Source: Rhyzopertha dominica (lineage: Eukaryota > Arthropoda > Insecta > Coleoptera > Bostrichidae). Taken from it: DNA of 64,000 bases. The stretch is from positions 7,435,786 to 7,499,785 of the forward strand of contig QCXZ01000041.1 of assembly GCA_025024175.1 (NCBI GenBank), in the 5' to 3' direction. Every line of letters starts with the position of its first letter. Positions within the stretch are counted from its first letter, which is position 1. Under the pieces are notes generated by a model. It saw only the letters and a list, made by a program, of their open reading frames with translations, was not told where the DNA came from and did no database searches. Shown here in pieces: positions 11,985 to 21,365 of the stretch. The translations under genes and the position numbers were made by a program.

Positions 11985-12135
11985 AATATCTATAAGATTC
12001 ATGAAACGCGGGCGGGTTGATTTCTGAATTCTTTGTGCCGCCTTTTTGCTTCTGCTGCCAAGCTACCAAAAGCACGGCGATAGCATTGAAGGTTGCCGAT
12101 CAAGTTACAGTCATGAAATTGATGGCTTTATAAAG
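11985..12135 (-). repeat. Copy A of an unknown protein-like dispersed sequence
   Basis: On the minus strand this segment aligns with the plus strand at about 52395-52560. Shared blocks include TTCTTTGTGCCGCCTTTTTG, a GCTTG(C/G)CAGCAG block and GCAACCTTCA. Both copies can be read as a membrane-segment-like peptide followed by QQ(L/K)QKGGTKNS. The copy here has one in-frame stop before SATF and is about 15 bases shorter in the middle. I do not recognise the protein. It could be part of an old transposon or a duplicated exon. Confidence 0.6.
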
Positions 12136-12700
12136 GTTTTCCAACAATTTACGGTTCCATTTTTTGTCAAAGGTAAGAAATTACAATAATACCTAAAACC
12201 TTAAAGTTGATTATCTCNCAAAACACTACAGCATATGTTGAAAAACATTCCCACACATTTCCTCATATTGAAATATATCAAATAATTCGACAATCGACGA
12301 CGATAAGTATCTGTCAAAGCAATAGTTGTTTTCGCTTTCCTGATTGGCGGTAAATTGATTTGAGCGATAATTTCCATAAGCGCCCTGGATGTATGAATCA
12401 TTTATGGAAACCCTATNTAAGTATACGTCAGATCAACCCATAAAAAAGCACAACATTTTTATTTTATAGGTGGTGATAAGCACTTGTCTTTAAAAGTTGT
12501 TTTATAACTCGGGTGTTACGTGATTTTATTAAAATTTAATGGATAAAAAAATTAACAACGACATGTCAGTTGGTATCAACACATACAAGTAATGTCGATT
12601 ATAGAAAAGTTCTCTTGGCAAAGCGTCATTAAACTCCAAAGCGTCATTAAAGGAAAAATATCAGATTTGTAAGATGCCATCACATTACATTTTTACACAA
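12136..12700. other. AT-rich spacer
   Basis: Nothing recognisable. Two isolated N bases and no long open frames. Confidence 0.5.
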
Positions 12701-12959
12701 TTTCACTAGGTGAACAGCCAAGTCGTATAGCAAAACTCTTCGAAGAGTACATGCTAGGAATATGTAGAAGACTTCCTCAATAGATTTACTTATTTTGAAA
12801 CATTGCAGGGATCGAAAGTTTATACCAGATTTTCTTAGGCAAAATTAAGCTTCATACTAAATTTGATTTAATGAGACAATTTTGTTTCTTAGATTAAGAT
12901 ATAACAACACATCATAACCTTCTTTTATCAAGATTTTGGAGACATAATATAATTCAAAA

Positions 12960-13505
12960 TAGAAATGCACGTATGTATGTCCAAACCTAACATGACATCT
13001 GGAAAAGTGAAGGCCCTTAAGGATTTAATAGAGATAAATCCATCGTAGAACAGATAAAAGTTTAGCTACAGTAATTTTATATAGAACAGACTATAAGACT
13101 AAAGTTAATGAATTATCAGATGAACAAAAGTTATCCCGAGATCCTACCTACTAATGATCCTGTACGGTTTGTCCAAAATCCATAAAGCTAATGTCCCATT
13201 GTCATATGGCACATAGTCAACGCGATTAGTTGTCGTGGTTACAAATTAGCAAAATTTTGTGCTAACTATTTCAAGTTTTGTGTAGGACGTGAATTCTTTG
13301 TTTATAAGAGTACTCATACCTGAAACGATTGATATTAAATCCACCCAGGTAATACGGTAGCTAAACTATATGAGCACCCATTTCTTATCAGGTTGCGCAA
13401 TAGGTTCACCCTTAAGCTTTGTAGTCACCAATTTTTTTTTAAACTTTGAAGTGGTAGGGTTTAATAGTTTTCAATTTAAACATAAGTTTCGGTTTAGGTA
13501 TATAT
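12960..13505 (+). pseudogene. Penelope-like element reverse transcriptase, 5' part
   Basis: PLE retroelement RT fragments in several frames. They are a weak DYKTKVNELSDEQKLSRDPT stretch (13087-13150), LYGLSKIHKANVPLSYG (about 13158-13208; PLEs have LPKIHK here), and GSPLSFVVTNFFLNFE (about 13394-13450; the family's GSPLSPVxANxFMExFE motif). These lead into NSFQFKHKFRFRY (13460-13501). That last phrase precedes the catalytic DDT in PLE RTs. The frame is then interrupted by a LINE, and the continuation is found at 14909. Stops and shifts make it inactive. Confidence 0.8.
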
Positions 13506-14539
13506 TTTATATATTTGATAATTATTTTCATCAACGTAAACAGAAAGTTAGAGTGGGGGACAATTACTCGAATGCCGGAGTTGTTGTTAGTGGAGTGCCA
13601 TAGGGGTCAATTCTGGGGACTATTACGTTCCTTATTTACAGCTCTGTGCTTGTTTCCAGCATTAAGTATGGACAATGCCATATGTATGCCGATGACACCC
13701 AGTTGTATTACACGTTTAAAGTTGACGAGATTGACTCAATGTTATCAAAAATTAGTGACGATCTTAATGCATTCTCCAAAGCGGCCACCGAACATGGCTT
13801 GGTGATAAACCCCAGTAAATCTAAACTTTTATTATTCGGCAGGGAGCACGATAGTAATTTGCGATCTTATATAATTAGTAAGACAGACCTTGCTATTGAT
13901 AATTGTCGGCTGCAATTTTGTGATAGTGCTCGAAACCTGGGGGTTATTTTTGACACAAAATTAAATTTTACTGAACATGTCTCCATACTTATGCAGAAAG
14001 CCTTTTCGAATCTGAGAATTTTATATAATTCTAGAAAGCTTTTGAATTATAATACTAAAGTACAGCTCTGTGAGTTATTTGTCCTTTCCCACTTTAACTA
14101 TGCATCAGGCGTGTATGGTACTGGTACATCCAGACTGCTGAGCAGGAGGATACAGCTGATGCAGAATTGCTGTCTCGGACTGATCTTCGGAGTCCGCAGG
14201 CGACAGCCAATCTCACATAAGCTGGGGGTGCTGCCATGGCTGAACATGGAATCGCGTCGCTATTTGCACTCTGCTGTATTGTATTATGTTATTATAAACA
14301 CTAAAACCCCTCCATATCTTTACAATAAAATTACATTTAGGACGGATGTACACAACATAAATATTCGTCGCAAGGATTTGCTTTCTGTTCCTAGACATAA
14401 ACATACATATTACCGAAAGTCTTTTTCATATGATGTTTGTCGTGTGTACAATTCCGTTCCACTACATAAGAAATCCCTCTCCACTGCCTCTAGTTTTAAA
14501 ACGTCTTTGCGCAAGTTTTTGATGACTAATAATGTTTAA
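13505..14539 (+). pseudogene. LINE reverse transcriptase C-terminal half, one nonsense codon
   Basis: A single frame runs from 13505 to the TAA at 14537-14539, broken only by TAG at 13601-13603. That codon replaces the Q of the VPQGSILG motif. After it come the catalytic box YADDTQLYY (about 13688-13712, both Asp present), a NPSKSKLLLFG stretch, LGVIFDTKLNFTEHV, SHFNYASGVYG and the typical C-terminal tail up to the stop. The endonuclease and the RT fingers are missing. It is among the best preserved coding sequences in the window, hence a fairly young insertion, yet 5'-truncated and unable to move itself. Confidence 0.9.
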
Positions 14540-14851
14540 CATGCCGGTCTGGATTTGGTGGGGCTGTGTCTTGCCATTTTTTTTTCATAACTGTATAACG
14601 CACCTGGTTGTGGTTAGCAATGCAAGTCTTATCTATTGTGCTACTTTAAAATTTAATATGGTTAGAACAAGTATTTCGGTTGGGTGGAAGAGCAGTTCGC
14701 TACTTCTTTTTAGTAGCAACTTATCCACGCCATTTCATCGCCACTTGACTCGTGATTAGTTTCTTTCTTTTTGTTAATTTTATAAATAAGTTGTAATTAT
14801 TTTGTTTTCAAATTTGCTTTTTTTTCATTGTACTAGTGGGATGAATAAAGC

Positions 14852-14910
<59 letters not shown>
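14540..14910 (+). repeat. LINE 3' UTR and (ATT)n tail
   Basis: About 300 bases of untranslated sequence, AATAAA at 14844, then about 18 ATT/TTA triplets ending at 14910. The LINE at 41560-43150 also ends in AATAAA followed by TTATTATTAT, which suggests related families. Confidence 0.85.
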
Positions 14911-14915
<5 letters not shown>

Positions 14916-15240
14916 GACACTTTTGTCATTCGACCCCATTAAACGCTAGAGTTACCTTTCTTGGTTATCCAAATTTAAAAGAAAACAATGGTCAATTAGT
15001 TCATGAAGTTTGCAGAAAACCAACACGCAAAGACAGATATTTACATGTCACCCTTCTACACAAAAATATAGTCTTATAAGCACGTTATTTGTTATAACTA
15101 GATGCATTTCAAACGAAAGATTATTGCAGAGATTTTCTGGAGAGTTTCTTGTATTAGTTATTAGTCTGGTAAAGTATTGATGTCTAACGTCTGTACTGAA
15201 TTTTTATTGATGTATAATGTAGCTAGAATTACGCTCACCT
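14909..15240 (+). pseudogene. Penelope-like element RT, 3' continuation
   Basis: Immediately after the LINE tail the frame reads YDTFVIRPH (14913-14939), the catalytic DDTFVIW box of PLE RTs with the first Asp degraded. It continues with ITFLGYPNLKENNGQLVHEV and VCRKPTRKDRYLH (15008-15049). PLEs have FLDV and YRKPTHTDRYLH at these places. The match then fades towards 15240. The C-terminal GIY-YIG endonuclease is not visible here. Confidence 0.8.
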
Positions 15241-15525
15241 ACGTCCTAATCGTTGGGTGTCTTCGTCGTCGATGCAATTGCTTTATTGATGAAATGGTGA
15301 CTTCCTCATAAACCCTGGTATGGTAGCATTGTAGGGATATAAAAACTTTTTGAAGTAATGCCTCTGGTGTCCCGAAAGATAAGACATTTCCTTGGCTTGG
15401 AGCGGGATTTCATCAGAGGGACCCCTGCAGATTCAAAATGATGCATTAAACAAAAGAAAAAGGACCAATATTTTGAAACGAAGCATTGCTATGATGTGAT
15501 ATCGATTGCTTACTTAATAATAAAT

Positions 15526-15612
15526 ACAGGCCGTTTCCTTAAGGAAGTGGTTCTTGATATATCAGTTAGCTGAAAGATGGCACTGACATCTACTTTTCCA
15601 CTAACGATTTAC
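15526..15612. repeat. Dispersed repeat family R1, short copy
   Basis: TACAGGCCGTTTCCTTAAGG ... AGATGGCACTGACATCTAC matches the copy at 15662 but lacks the middle block containing TGTCATCATGTCAGTG. Confidence 0.65.
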
Positions 15613-15661
15613 TCAATAATTCAATTGGAATTAGCAATGTGCAACTTTTTGGCTTTAAGAA

Positions 15662-15772
15662 TACAGGTCCCTTCCTTTAGGACGTAGTACCCATTAAGGT
15701 AGCTAGGTGGCTTTGTCATCATGTCAGTGTAATGGTGACAGATGGCATTGCCATCTAATGTTCTACTAACAT
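15662..15772. repeat. Dispersed repeat family R1, longer copy
   Basis: Aligns over about 110 bases at roughly 90% with 36718-36828: shared blocks CTTCCTTTAGGA(A/C)GTAGTACC, GCTAGGTGGCTTTGTCATC and GACAGATGGCATTGCCATCT. A word near TAGCTAGGTGGC resembles a tRNA-type A box, but no B box was found, so a SINE origin is only a possibility. A 92-codon minus-strand frame over it is probably fortuitous. Confidence 0.8.
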
Positions 15773-17025
15773 CATACCAAGCCTTTGGTTTATAGGCAAA
15801 ACCAGTTCTGTGCCGTGCTGTCTGCACTAGACCTAAGCTACACTGACGAGCTGTAACAACAGCGAAACAGATCTGTCCGAAGTTGATTGCGGTGTACACA
15901 GCATTTTAATTTTATTATTATTTTTATTTTTAATTTTTATTAAAAAGAGTGATAATTTTATTCAAGGTTATATTGGTAACGCGGTCTGGACGAGTTAGGT
16001 GCGTCACTTTTTTTAAACTGACTGTATTTCAACGCTTACGCTATCCCGTTAAACGTCCAAGAACTCTCTTCGTTTGCCTTTTAGAAACTTAAAACAAATT
16101 TAAGTTTTGTCCTCCGCAATACATTTCATTTATAGATATAGAAAGGTACGAAGGTACCTGGGATAGCCAAAAAAATCTTCCAGCAACAACATTGTTTCAA
16201 AAAACCGTGTACGTTGTCGTTTGTCCCACATGCGATCAGTTCCTAAACCCGTGCGCCACTGAGTCCAGAGTATCCGATGCATAGGGCGCCATAAAAATAT
16301 TTTATGCGTATCAGGAAACTGTAAATCGCTATGTCCAATATCGCAAATTTTTCAACTGCAGTATAGCAAGTACTTGACCATTTTATGGTCGAAGTTCCCC
16401 AGCGGAGAACGCGGAACGGCATCGTCGATTGCATGAATTTTAAGCGGCGGCGTTTTTATGCAAAAGGATTTTCTCTAGAAAGCGGCCGATTGCTTATTCA
16501 TAACGCGCATTCGATTTGCGATTGTGATCAAACGTGCTGTTAATCGAATGCTGGAAAGTCCGCATTCTTTACGTTATTTAGCACCGACTGCTTATAATAT
16601 TTCCATCAAATGGTCAATACTTCCATCAGGTGGCTTTGCGCGTTTGTTAATGAGAGGGAAATATTCACTTGCTCGAGGGGGTCGTTCCAGAATTGCTGGA
16701 GACACGTTACACTGAAAGTTCTTGCTTTCGAAAACATTATGTATCTAATGTGATCCGGTTAGGTGTTGAAGTAGGTACGTTGCCGTAAAAAGCCAATGTT
16801 TTTAAATAAAGCACGGCATTAACTATGCTTTTTCTGTTTAAGTTCACAAGACATTTCAAGGATGCTCCTATTTAGCGACTCTCCATCAAATGGATTTTTA
16901 GCTCCCTGTGCTCTGATGGTTTGTTTTCTGGGATAAAGGTTTGATTGTGAAAATAGGGTCTTGTGTCTAATCCATTTTTAATCTACCTAAAGGTTTAGGT
17001 TACAAAAAACAACACTTACCTTCTA

Positions 17026-17678
17026 CGAGGGTAAGGTGAAAAGTTCTCAGCCTGACAATGAATGACTGCAAAAAAAATTTTTTTCTACATAATCTCCCTT
17101 GACTTCAACACACTTGATCCAGCGTTTCTCTAACATCAGTATTGCTTCCCGGATGTGAGAGTCTGGAAGGCTGTGAAGATATTCATATGCTCAACTTCTT
17201 TATCGGACGCGAACCGCTTCCGAGTAACAGATTTCTTCAAGTTTGGGAACAGATAGAAGTGTGAGGGTGTCAAATCGGGAGAATATAGGGGATGACCGAG
17301 CAAATCGTACCCCAAATCCCGCAGTTTTTCCATCGCCAACACACCCTTGTGTGCAGGTGCGTTGTCCTGGCGAAAGATGTTTTTTTCTTCTTCAAGCCAG
17401 GCCTCTTCTTACAAATTTTGTCAGCCAGCTGGTCAAGAAGATTAGAGTAACATTCACCTATAATTGTTTTACCTTTTTTTAAGGTAATCAATTAAAAGGA
17501 TCCCTTTCGCATCCCAAAACACGCTGGCCATGACCTTTCCGGAGGATACGATCGACTTCACTTTCTTTGGTGCTGAACCACCGACTTCCACCCACACATG
17601 CACCTAGGCAACAAAAATAAATTTTTGCTGATTAGAATGTCATCTCTGTGTCAGGCTGAGAACTTTTTACCTTATTTG
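17026..17678 (-). mobile_element. Internally deleted mariner element with intact TIRs
   Basis: The ends are inverted copies: GTAAGGTGAAAAGTTCTCAG with CCTGAC at 17031-17056, and GTCAGGCTGAGAACTTTTTA with CCTTATTTG at 17650-17678. Both are flanked by TA (17024-17025 and 17679-17680), the mariner target site. Length is 653 bp against about 1.3 kb for a full mariner. The deletion removed the N-terminal half of the transposase just inside the right end. The rest of the gene lies on the minus strand. Confidence 0.9.
17080..17605 (-). pseudogene. Mariner transposase C-terminal half
   Basis: On the minus strand the protein resumes at VWVEVGGSAPKKVKS and KVMASVFWDAKGILLIDYL (about 17480-17600), then a frame change and a degraded HDNAPAHK-like box (about 17350). 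It then reads GVLAMEKLRDLGYDLLGHPL and YSPDLTPSHFYLF (about 17232-17345). In active mariners (DD34D) the last motif is SDYHLF; here the Asp is His, so the catalytic triad is broken. The frame ends near 17080 in the usual EKRWIKCVEVKGDYVE-type tail. Confidence 0.88.
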
Positions 17679-17680
17679 TA

Positions 17681-18890
17681 GAACTTGTTTATAAAGTTTA
17701 GATACTGAAAATGTTGTATCCGTGTAAACCTCACAAATCCTGCAAAAAAGGGAACTTTGCTACTTTTTTGTCATCGGGGATCTTTCCGTTCTTGAAACAG
17801 ATACAATGGGGGAACATTGTCCAGCAATAACACATAAACCAGGCAAGAAAAAAAACACACCAGACAAAACATGTGGAAGTTAGGCAGCAGCTTGGAAGAA
17901 ACTGTACAAGGTCTACGATCAAAGTACAACTCAGAAGAATCCCAGCGCTCATACACGACTTGAAACAAAAAGACTTCAGTTGGAGAGAACATATCTTAGA
18001 GGCAACACCAGAAAGAAGGAGTCAAATGAACCACTGCGACAGTGAGATAGTTTTGTCTAGAGGCCAGGAAGCCATGGAAATAAGCCCACGACCGTAAATA
18101 ATCTCTAATCTATAATATATACAAAAAACCCCATCTAGAGCTCCAGCAAGCGATCGGACAAGCAAATGAAATCACACAAGGAAACGTCAACATCATCATG
18201 AAAGAGATACAAGATACAGAAATCGAACAACTACATAAAATTGTAAGAGTTTAATTCACATTGTGTCCTAGTGTTATGTACTTATTTTTGCGTTACTATT
18301 ATCATTGTTACGGTCGCTATAGTGATGTTCCATGTATATAGTTAAGTGTATACAAGAAATTACACAATAGTGGTACATAAAATCCTGGAAGACGGAAACT
18401 ACCCTCGAAGTTCAGAAGTAGCTTGGAAAAAACTGTTCAAAAGCTACGAACAACGTAAACCTCAATGGAAAATGCCGACAGAATCTCAGCACTCTTAAAC
18501 GACCTCCAACAAGAAGAACAATGCAGCCGAGCCAAACCGACATCAAACATCAAATACTAGGGACACATCTAAAGGAAAGAGGCAAACCACACGGAACACT
18601 TGGGTGCTAAGCGGACACCAACGAAAAAGAAGAAGACCATGCTTTACACGAAAAACAACTAGAGACAAGAAATTAATCATGCGACTCAGAAATGGACCAA
18701 TGATGTCATCAGCACGAAGAAAACATTCAAAGAAAATGAATGTCACCTATATAACCTTCCCATTCAGTCCTTACATTCCCTTAATATGCGCTAGGCAGTC
18801 GCACTATTAGCAATCAGCATGTACCCCTCTAACCCAGTGTAGTCGGCCGGCCCGGCGGTATATCCGCGAGTGGCAGAAATGTTGACCGTA
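17681..18890. other. AT-rich region with an unknown repeat pair
   Basis: Two diverged copies of one sequence occur in the same orientation at about 17884-17985 and 18412-18520. Both contain (C)AGCTTGGAA(G/A)AAACTGT(A/T)CAA, then an AATC(C/T)CAGC(G/A)CTC block. Readable peptides are of the type W-K-K-L-(Y/F)-K but are broken. No family recognised. They may belong to one decayed mobile element spanning 17.8-18.6 kb. Confidence 0.45.
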
Positions 18891-19210
18891 CGCTGGTTTA
18901 ATCAATTTTCCAAATTCTTCAACATTTCTAGTGTTATTATATCATAACCAACAGCTTTTCCTTTCTGTAGGCTCCTGAATTTGTTGGCCTCTTCAAGTGG
19001 TACATCTTTATTATTTTAATATTTGTAAAGTATGTATTCTGTCACTCTATTATTTTTTGTTCGCCTGTCTAGCCATTTACAGATCTTACTTATCTGGGGT
19101 CACAGTTATTTTCTCTACGCAAAATTCTGTAAAACAGATTTGGTTGCTTTTGATATCTCTGTCTCTGATTTTTTCAAGATATTCTCAGAACTGCCTTTTT
19201 GGGTTTCAGC
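18890..19210 (-). pseudogene. LINE fragment upstream of and into RT domain
   Basis: Minus-strand reading of about 19012-18903 gives VPLEEANKFRSLQKGKAVGY followed by DIITLEMLKNLE. This corresponds to the first RT block of RTE/CR1-type LINEs (GKAxGxDxIxxEMLK). Further upstream (19200-19060) pieces such as NNCDPR and VRSVNG are shifted. Only the start of RT survives and the catalytic boxes are absent. Confidence 0.6.
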
Positions 19211-19690
19211 TATTTCTTCAGCATATCTTTTTTATTTCCTTCTTTCAGCCATATTCTAATACAACCACAAACATTCCTAGCATAAGAAAATACGGCCATG
19301 ATATATATGATTTTAGAAGTTTGAGGAAATATTTAGCGTATGGAGAAAGCACTAGACATTTTTATGAACAGGTCTTTCCCATCGGTCATCATGACATGAG
19401 AGTGAGAAGTCTTCGGAATGGTAATAAGAAAACCATTCGATGGTCAACGTCGAGGGCAATTTATCTCCAATTTAAGAAAGATTTATTAAACGGTTGGATC
19501 GCCTTTTTACTATGCAAGAAACATGGATCCAGTATTAGGATCTTCAGAATAAAGATCATAAAATAATTCTGCTCCACCATCTGAAAAATTTCAGGTTCAA
19601 AAATCGGCGACTTTGTTCGCTTCTCTGAAAAAATATTTTCTACGTTATTTGGGACAGACTGGAATCACCTACTAGGATATATTATATGCA

Positions 19691-19918
19691 ATAAATCATC
19701 TGCCCTGGTCAGTTCGCTCTCACCCTGCGACTTGTTTCGCCCTGTTCGGGCTCATCAGACAAGGGTAGAGAGCAAACTGATCATGGCAGACCCTTGCATC
19801 GCCTATAACCGCAGCGAGCAGACTGGTTCAAGTGAGAATAGGATGACAGTTATAGACTGCCTAGCTCGCAGAGTTTCGTTTAGATGGTACTGGTGGCATC
19901 TGCCCTCCTATTCTCACT
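19691..19918 (-). mobile_element. 228-bp hammerhead-bearing insertion with 13-bp TSD
   Basis: The perfect 13-mer TATATTATATGCA stands at 19678-19690 and again at 19919-19931, exactly enclosing a GC-richer 228-bp segment. Read on the minus strand, the segment contains a complete hammerhead ribozyme near its 3' end, and the word GGGCAGATG near both ends (complement at 19697-19705 and 19898-19906). Its start (AGTGAGAATAGGA then GGGCAGATG) resembles the sequence just after the ribozyme cleavage site (GGTGAGAGCGAACTGACCA then GGGCAGATG). It therefore looks like slightly more than one monomer of a tandem unit. A 14-bp inverted repeat (AAGTGAGAATAGGA, 19830-19843, and its complement near 19906-19919) closes the 5' part. 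No protein is encoded. The long TSD suggests insertion by a retroelement machinery. Retrozyme or PLE-derived non-autonomous element is the best guess. Confidence 0.8.
19711..19778 (-). ncRNA. Type I hammerhead ribozyme
   Basis: Minus-strand RNA order: stem I 5' strand (19778-19759), core CUGAUGA (19758-19752), stem II GCCC-GAACA-GGGC (19751-19739), core GAA with A15.1 (19738-19735), then C, AA, GU and C17 (19734-19729). The predicted cleavage is after C17, between 19729 and 19728, followed by the stem I 3' strand (19728-19710). Stem I closes with about 12 outer pairs (CAGUU-GCUCUC against GAGAGC-GAACUG, one G-U pair) plus inner ACCC/GGGU pairing, with single-base bulges. Stem III is a minimal 2-bp helix with an AA loop, as in PLE and retrozyme hammerheads. 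All invariant core bases are present, so it is likely catalytic or very recently so. Confidence 0.88.
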
Positions 19919-19931
19919 TATATTATATGCA

Positions 19932-21365
19932 GTTTATAACTGAATTACTTGAGAAAAGAGGGAAAACATCTCGAGTTATTGCGAGATGATGTTTGTCTTT
20001 AAAAGTACGGAAAAATCTTTCCTAACCTTTTGTAGTTTCTATAACTCTTATCTGAATTAAACCTGAAGACGTCTAGACATTCAGCTTTCGAATTATTTGT
20101 TCAAATTACTAGGAATTCTACATGTTCCTTAGTTGAATATTTATTTTATGTATATTTATCTGGGACCTGAAAAAAGTAAGCACTTCGCTTCAAGTGTTCC
20201 TCATCACTCGACAATCCGAATCCGAGGAAAACCTGCCGTTTTATTTATTATGACGAACTCCGGTGCGCTGCTATGAATGATGCCCTGGGCATTAGGTTTT
20301 TTCCCCAAGAGAGAGTCCACTGAAAGGAGTAATACATACATGTGGAAAACTCCTAAAGGGTTGTCGCCGAGGCCCACCAAGCGCAATCCATCACCTATTC
20401 AACGGCTTGACAGCCTGAGGTGTCACTTACCCCACCCACGCATTAGTGTATTGCCGGCGCGCCACCAACCGTAAAGCTTTTAGCAACCATAAGATAATGT
20501 GGAAATTGCGATCAGAGTGTGTACCTTGGAAAGGGAAAGCGTGTACGAGACCAAATTGCGTTTACGGATACCAATGTAATAAATATCACACGCGGTGGGC
20601 TAAATAAAGCATGAATGCTAGGTACCTCATAAGTCTAAAAAGCAGATGCACGTTATTTTATACTATTGCTCATTTAAAACTTTGTTAGGTTTAGATGATA
20701 CTAATGTATACAATACCTATAAATAATATTACAAGAGAAATTTAGAACATTTATAGGTTCATCGATAACAAAAAGTTACTGCCAAGTAAAGAAGCTCCAC
20801 CAATAATAGAAGCTTTAGCGTCACGGACGCCACTGGCGCGACCCTTGTCCATATCCGCCATAAAGCGCGAACAATTTTTGACGTGAGGGAGAAATCCCCA
20901 GTTTTCAGAATAAAATTCACATTTTTACACGCCCCAACGCATGAATAAAAAATACACCAGCAGGAAGCCGAGCGATTTATTATGATGAACCCTCGGCTGT
21001 TTCCATGAAAGATACCGAGGTGCTTGGTTTTCTCCGCAATGTTAGTTGGTGGAAAATACTGAACAATCGCCTTGTGGCAACTTGTTCCAGTAATCTTTGA
21101 TGAAAAGAAAATGTCTAGATGAATTGATAATAGAATAGCGGACTTTCAAACGAAGAACTGGTCGGGAATTTGGTAGGACCGTGAATGTTAAATTAGCACT
21201 TGTAATTACAAGAGAATGCATAGCAAGACTAAATTAACCATCAGACCCTTAAACTCTTAAAGTAGTCATGGTGTAATATTGCAAATAATATGGGGTTTCT
21301 ATTTAAGAAAATCAAGTTATCCAACGATCAAATTTTATTAGAATTTATAAACTTTCTATTAATAT
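19932..21365. other. Spacer with one diverged repeat pair
   Basis: Two related GC-richer segments lie at about 20231-20310 and 20963-21050. Both read GCCG...ATTTATTATGA(C/T)GAAC, then ATGAA(T/A)GAT, and end in TTTTTTCCCC- or TTTTCTCCGC-like words. Around 20380-20475 is another GC-rich stretch. No coding family recognised. Confidence 0.4.

Larger units (their letters stand above)
13505..14910 (+). mobile_element. 5'-truncated Jockey/CR1-type LINE inserted in the PLE
   Basis: The element starts inside the RT domain, keeps its 3' end and terminates in an ATT-repeat tail (about 14856-14910). A polyadenylation signal, AATAAA, lies at 14844-14849. TATATAT occurs at both edges (13499-13505 and 14909-14915) and is the likely target-site duplication. 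The PLE protein resumes directly after it. Truncation at the 5' end plus a simple-repeat tail is what target-primed reverse transcription leaves. Confidence 0.85.
15241..17020. other. Spacer with dispersed repeats and a GC-richer stretch
   Basis: Holds the two dispersed-repeat copies annotated separately at 15526 and 15662, and a GC-richer stretch at about 16210-16720 without a convincing open frame. No gene recognised. Confidence 0.4.

Noticed and set aside
15662..15772. tRNA gene or clear tRNA-derived SINE
   Set aside because: Only an A-box-like word; no B box, no cloverleaf, no tail or TSD seen.
18997..19566. 189-codon plus-strand frame
   Set aside because: The first part is antisense to a LINE fragment; the hydrophobic text is what T-rich DNA gives by chance.
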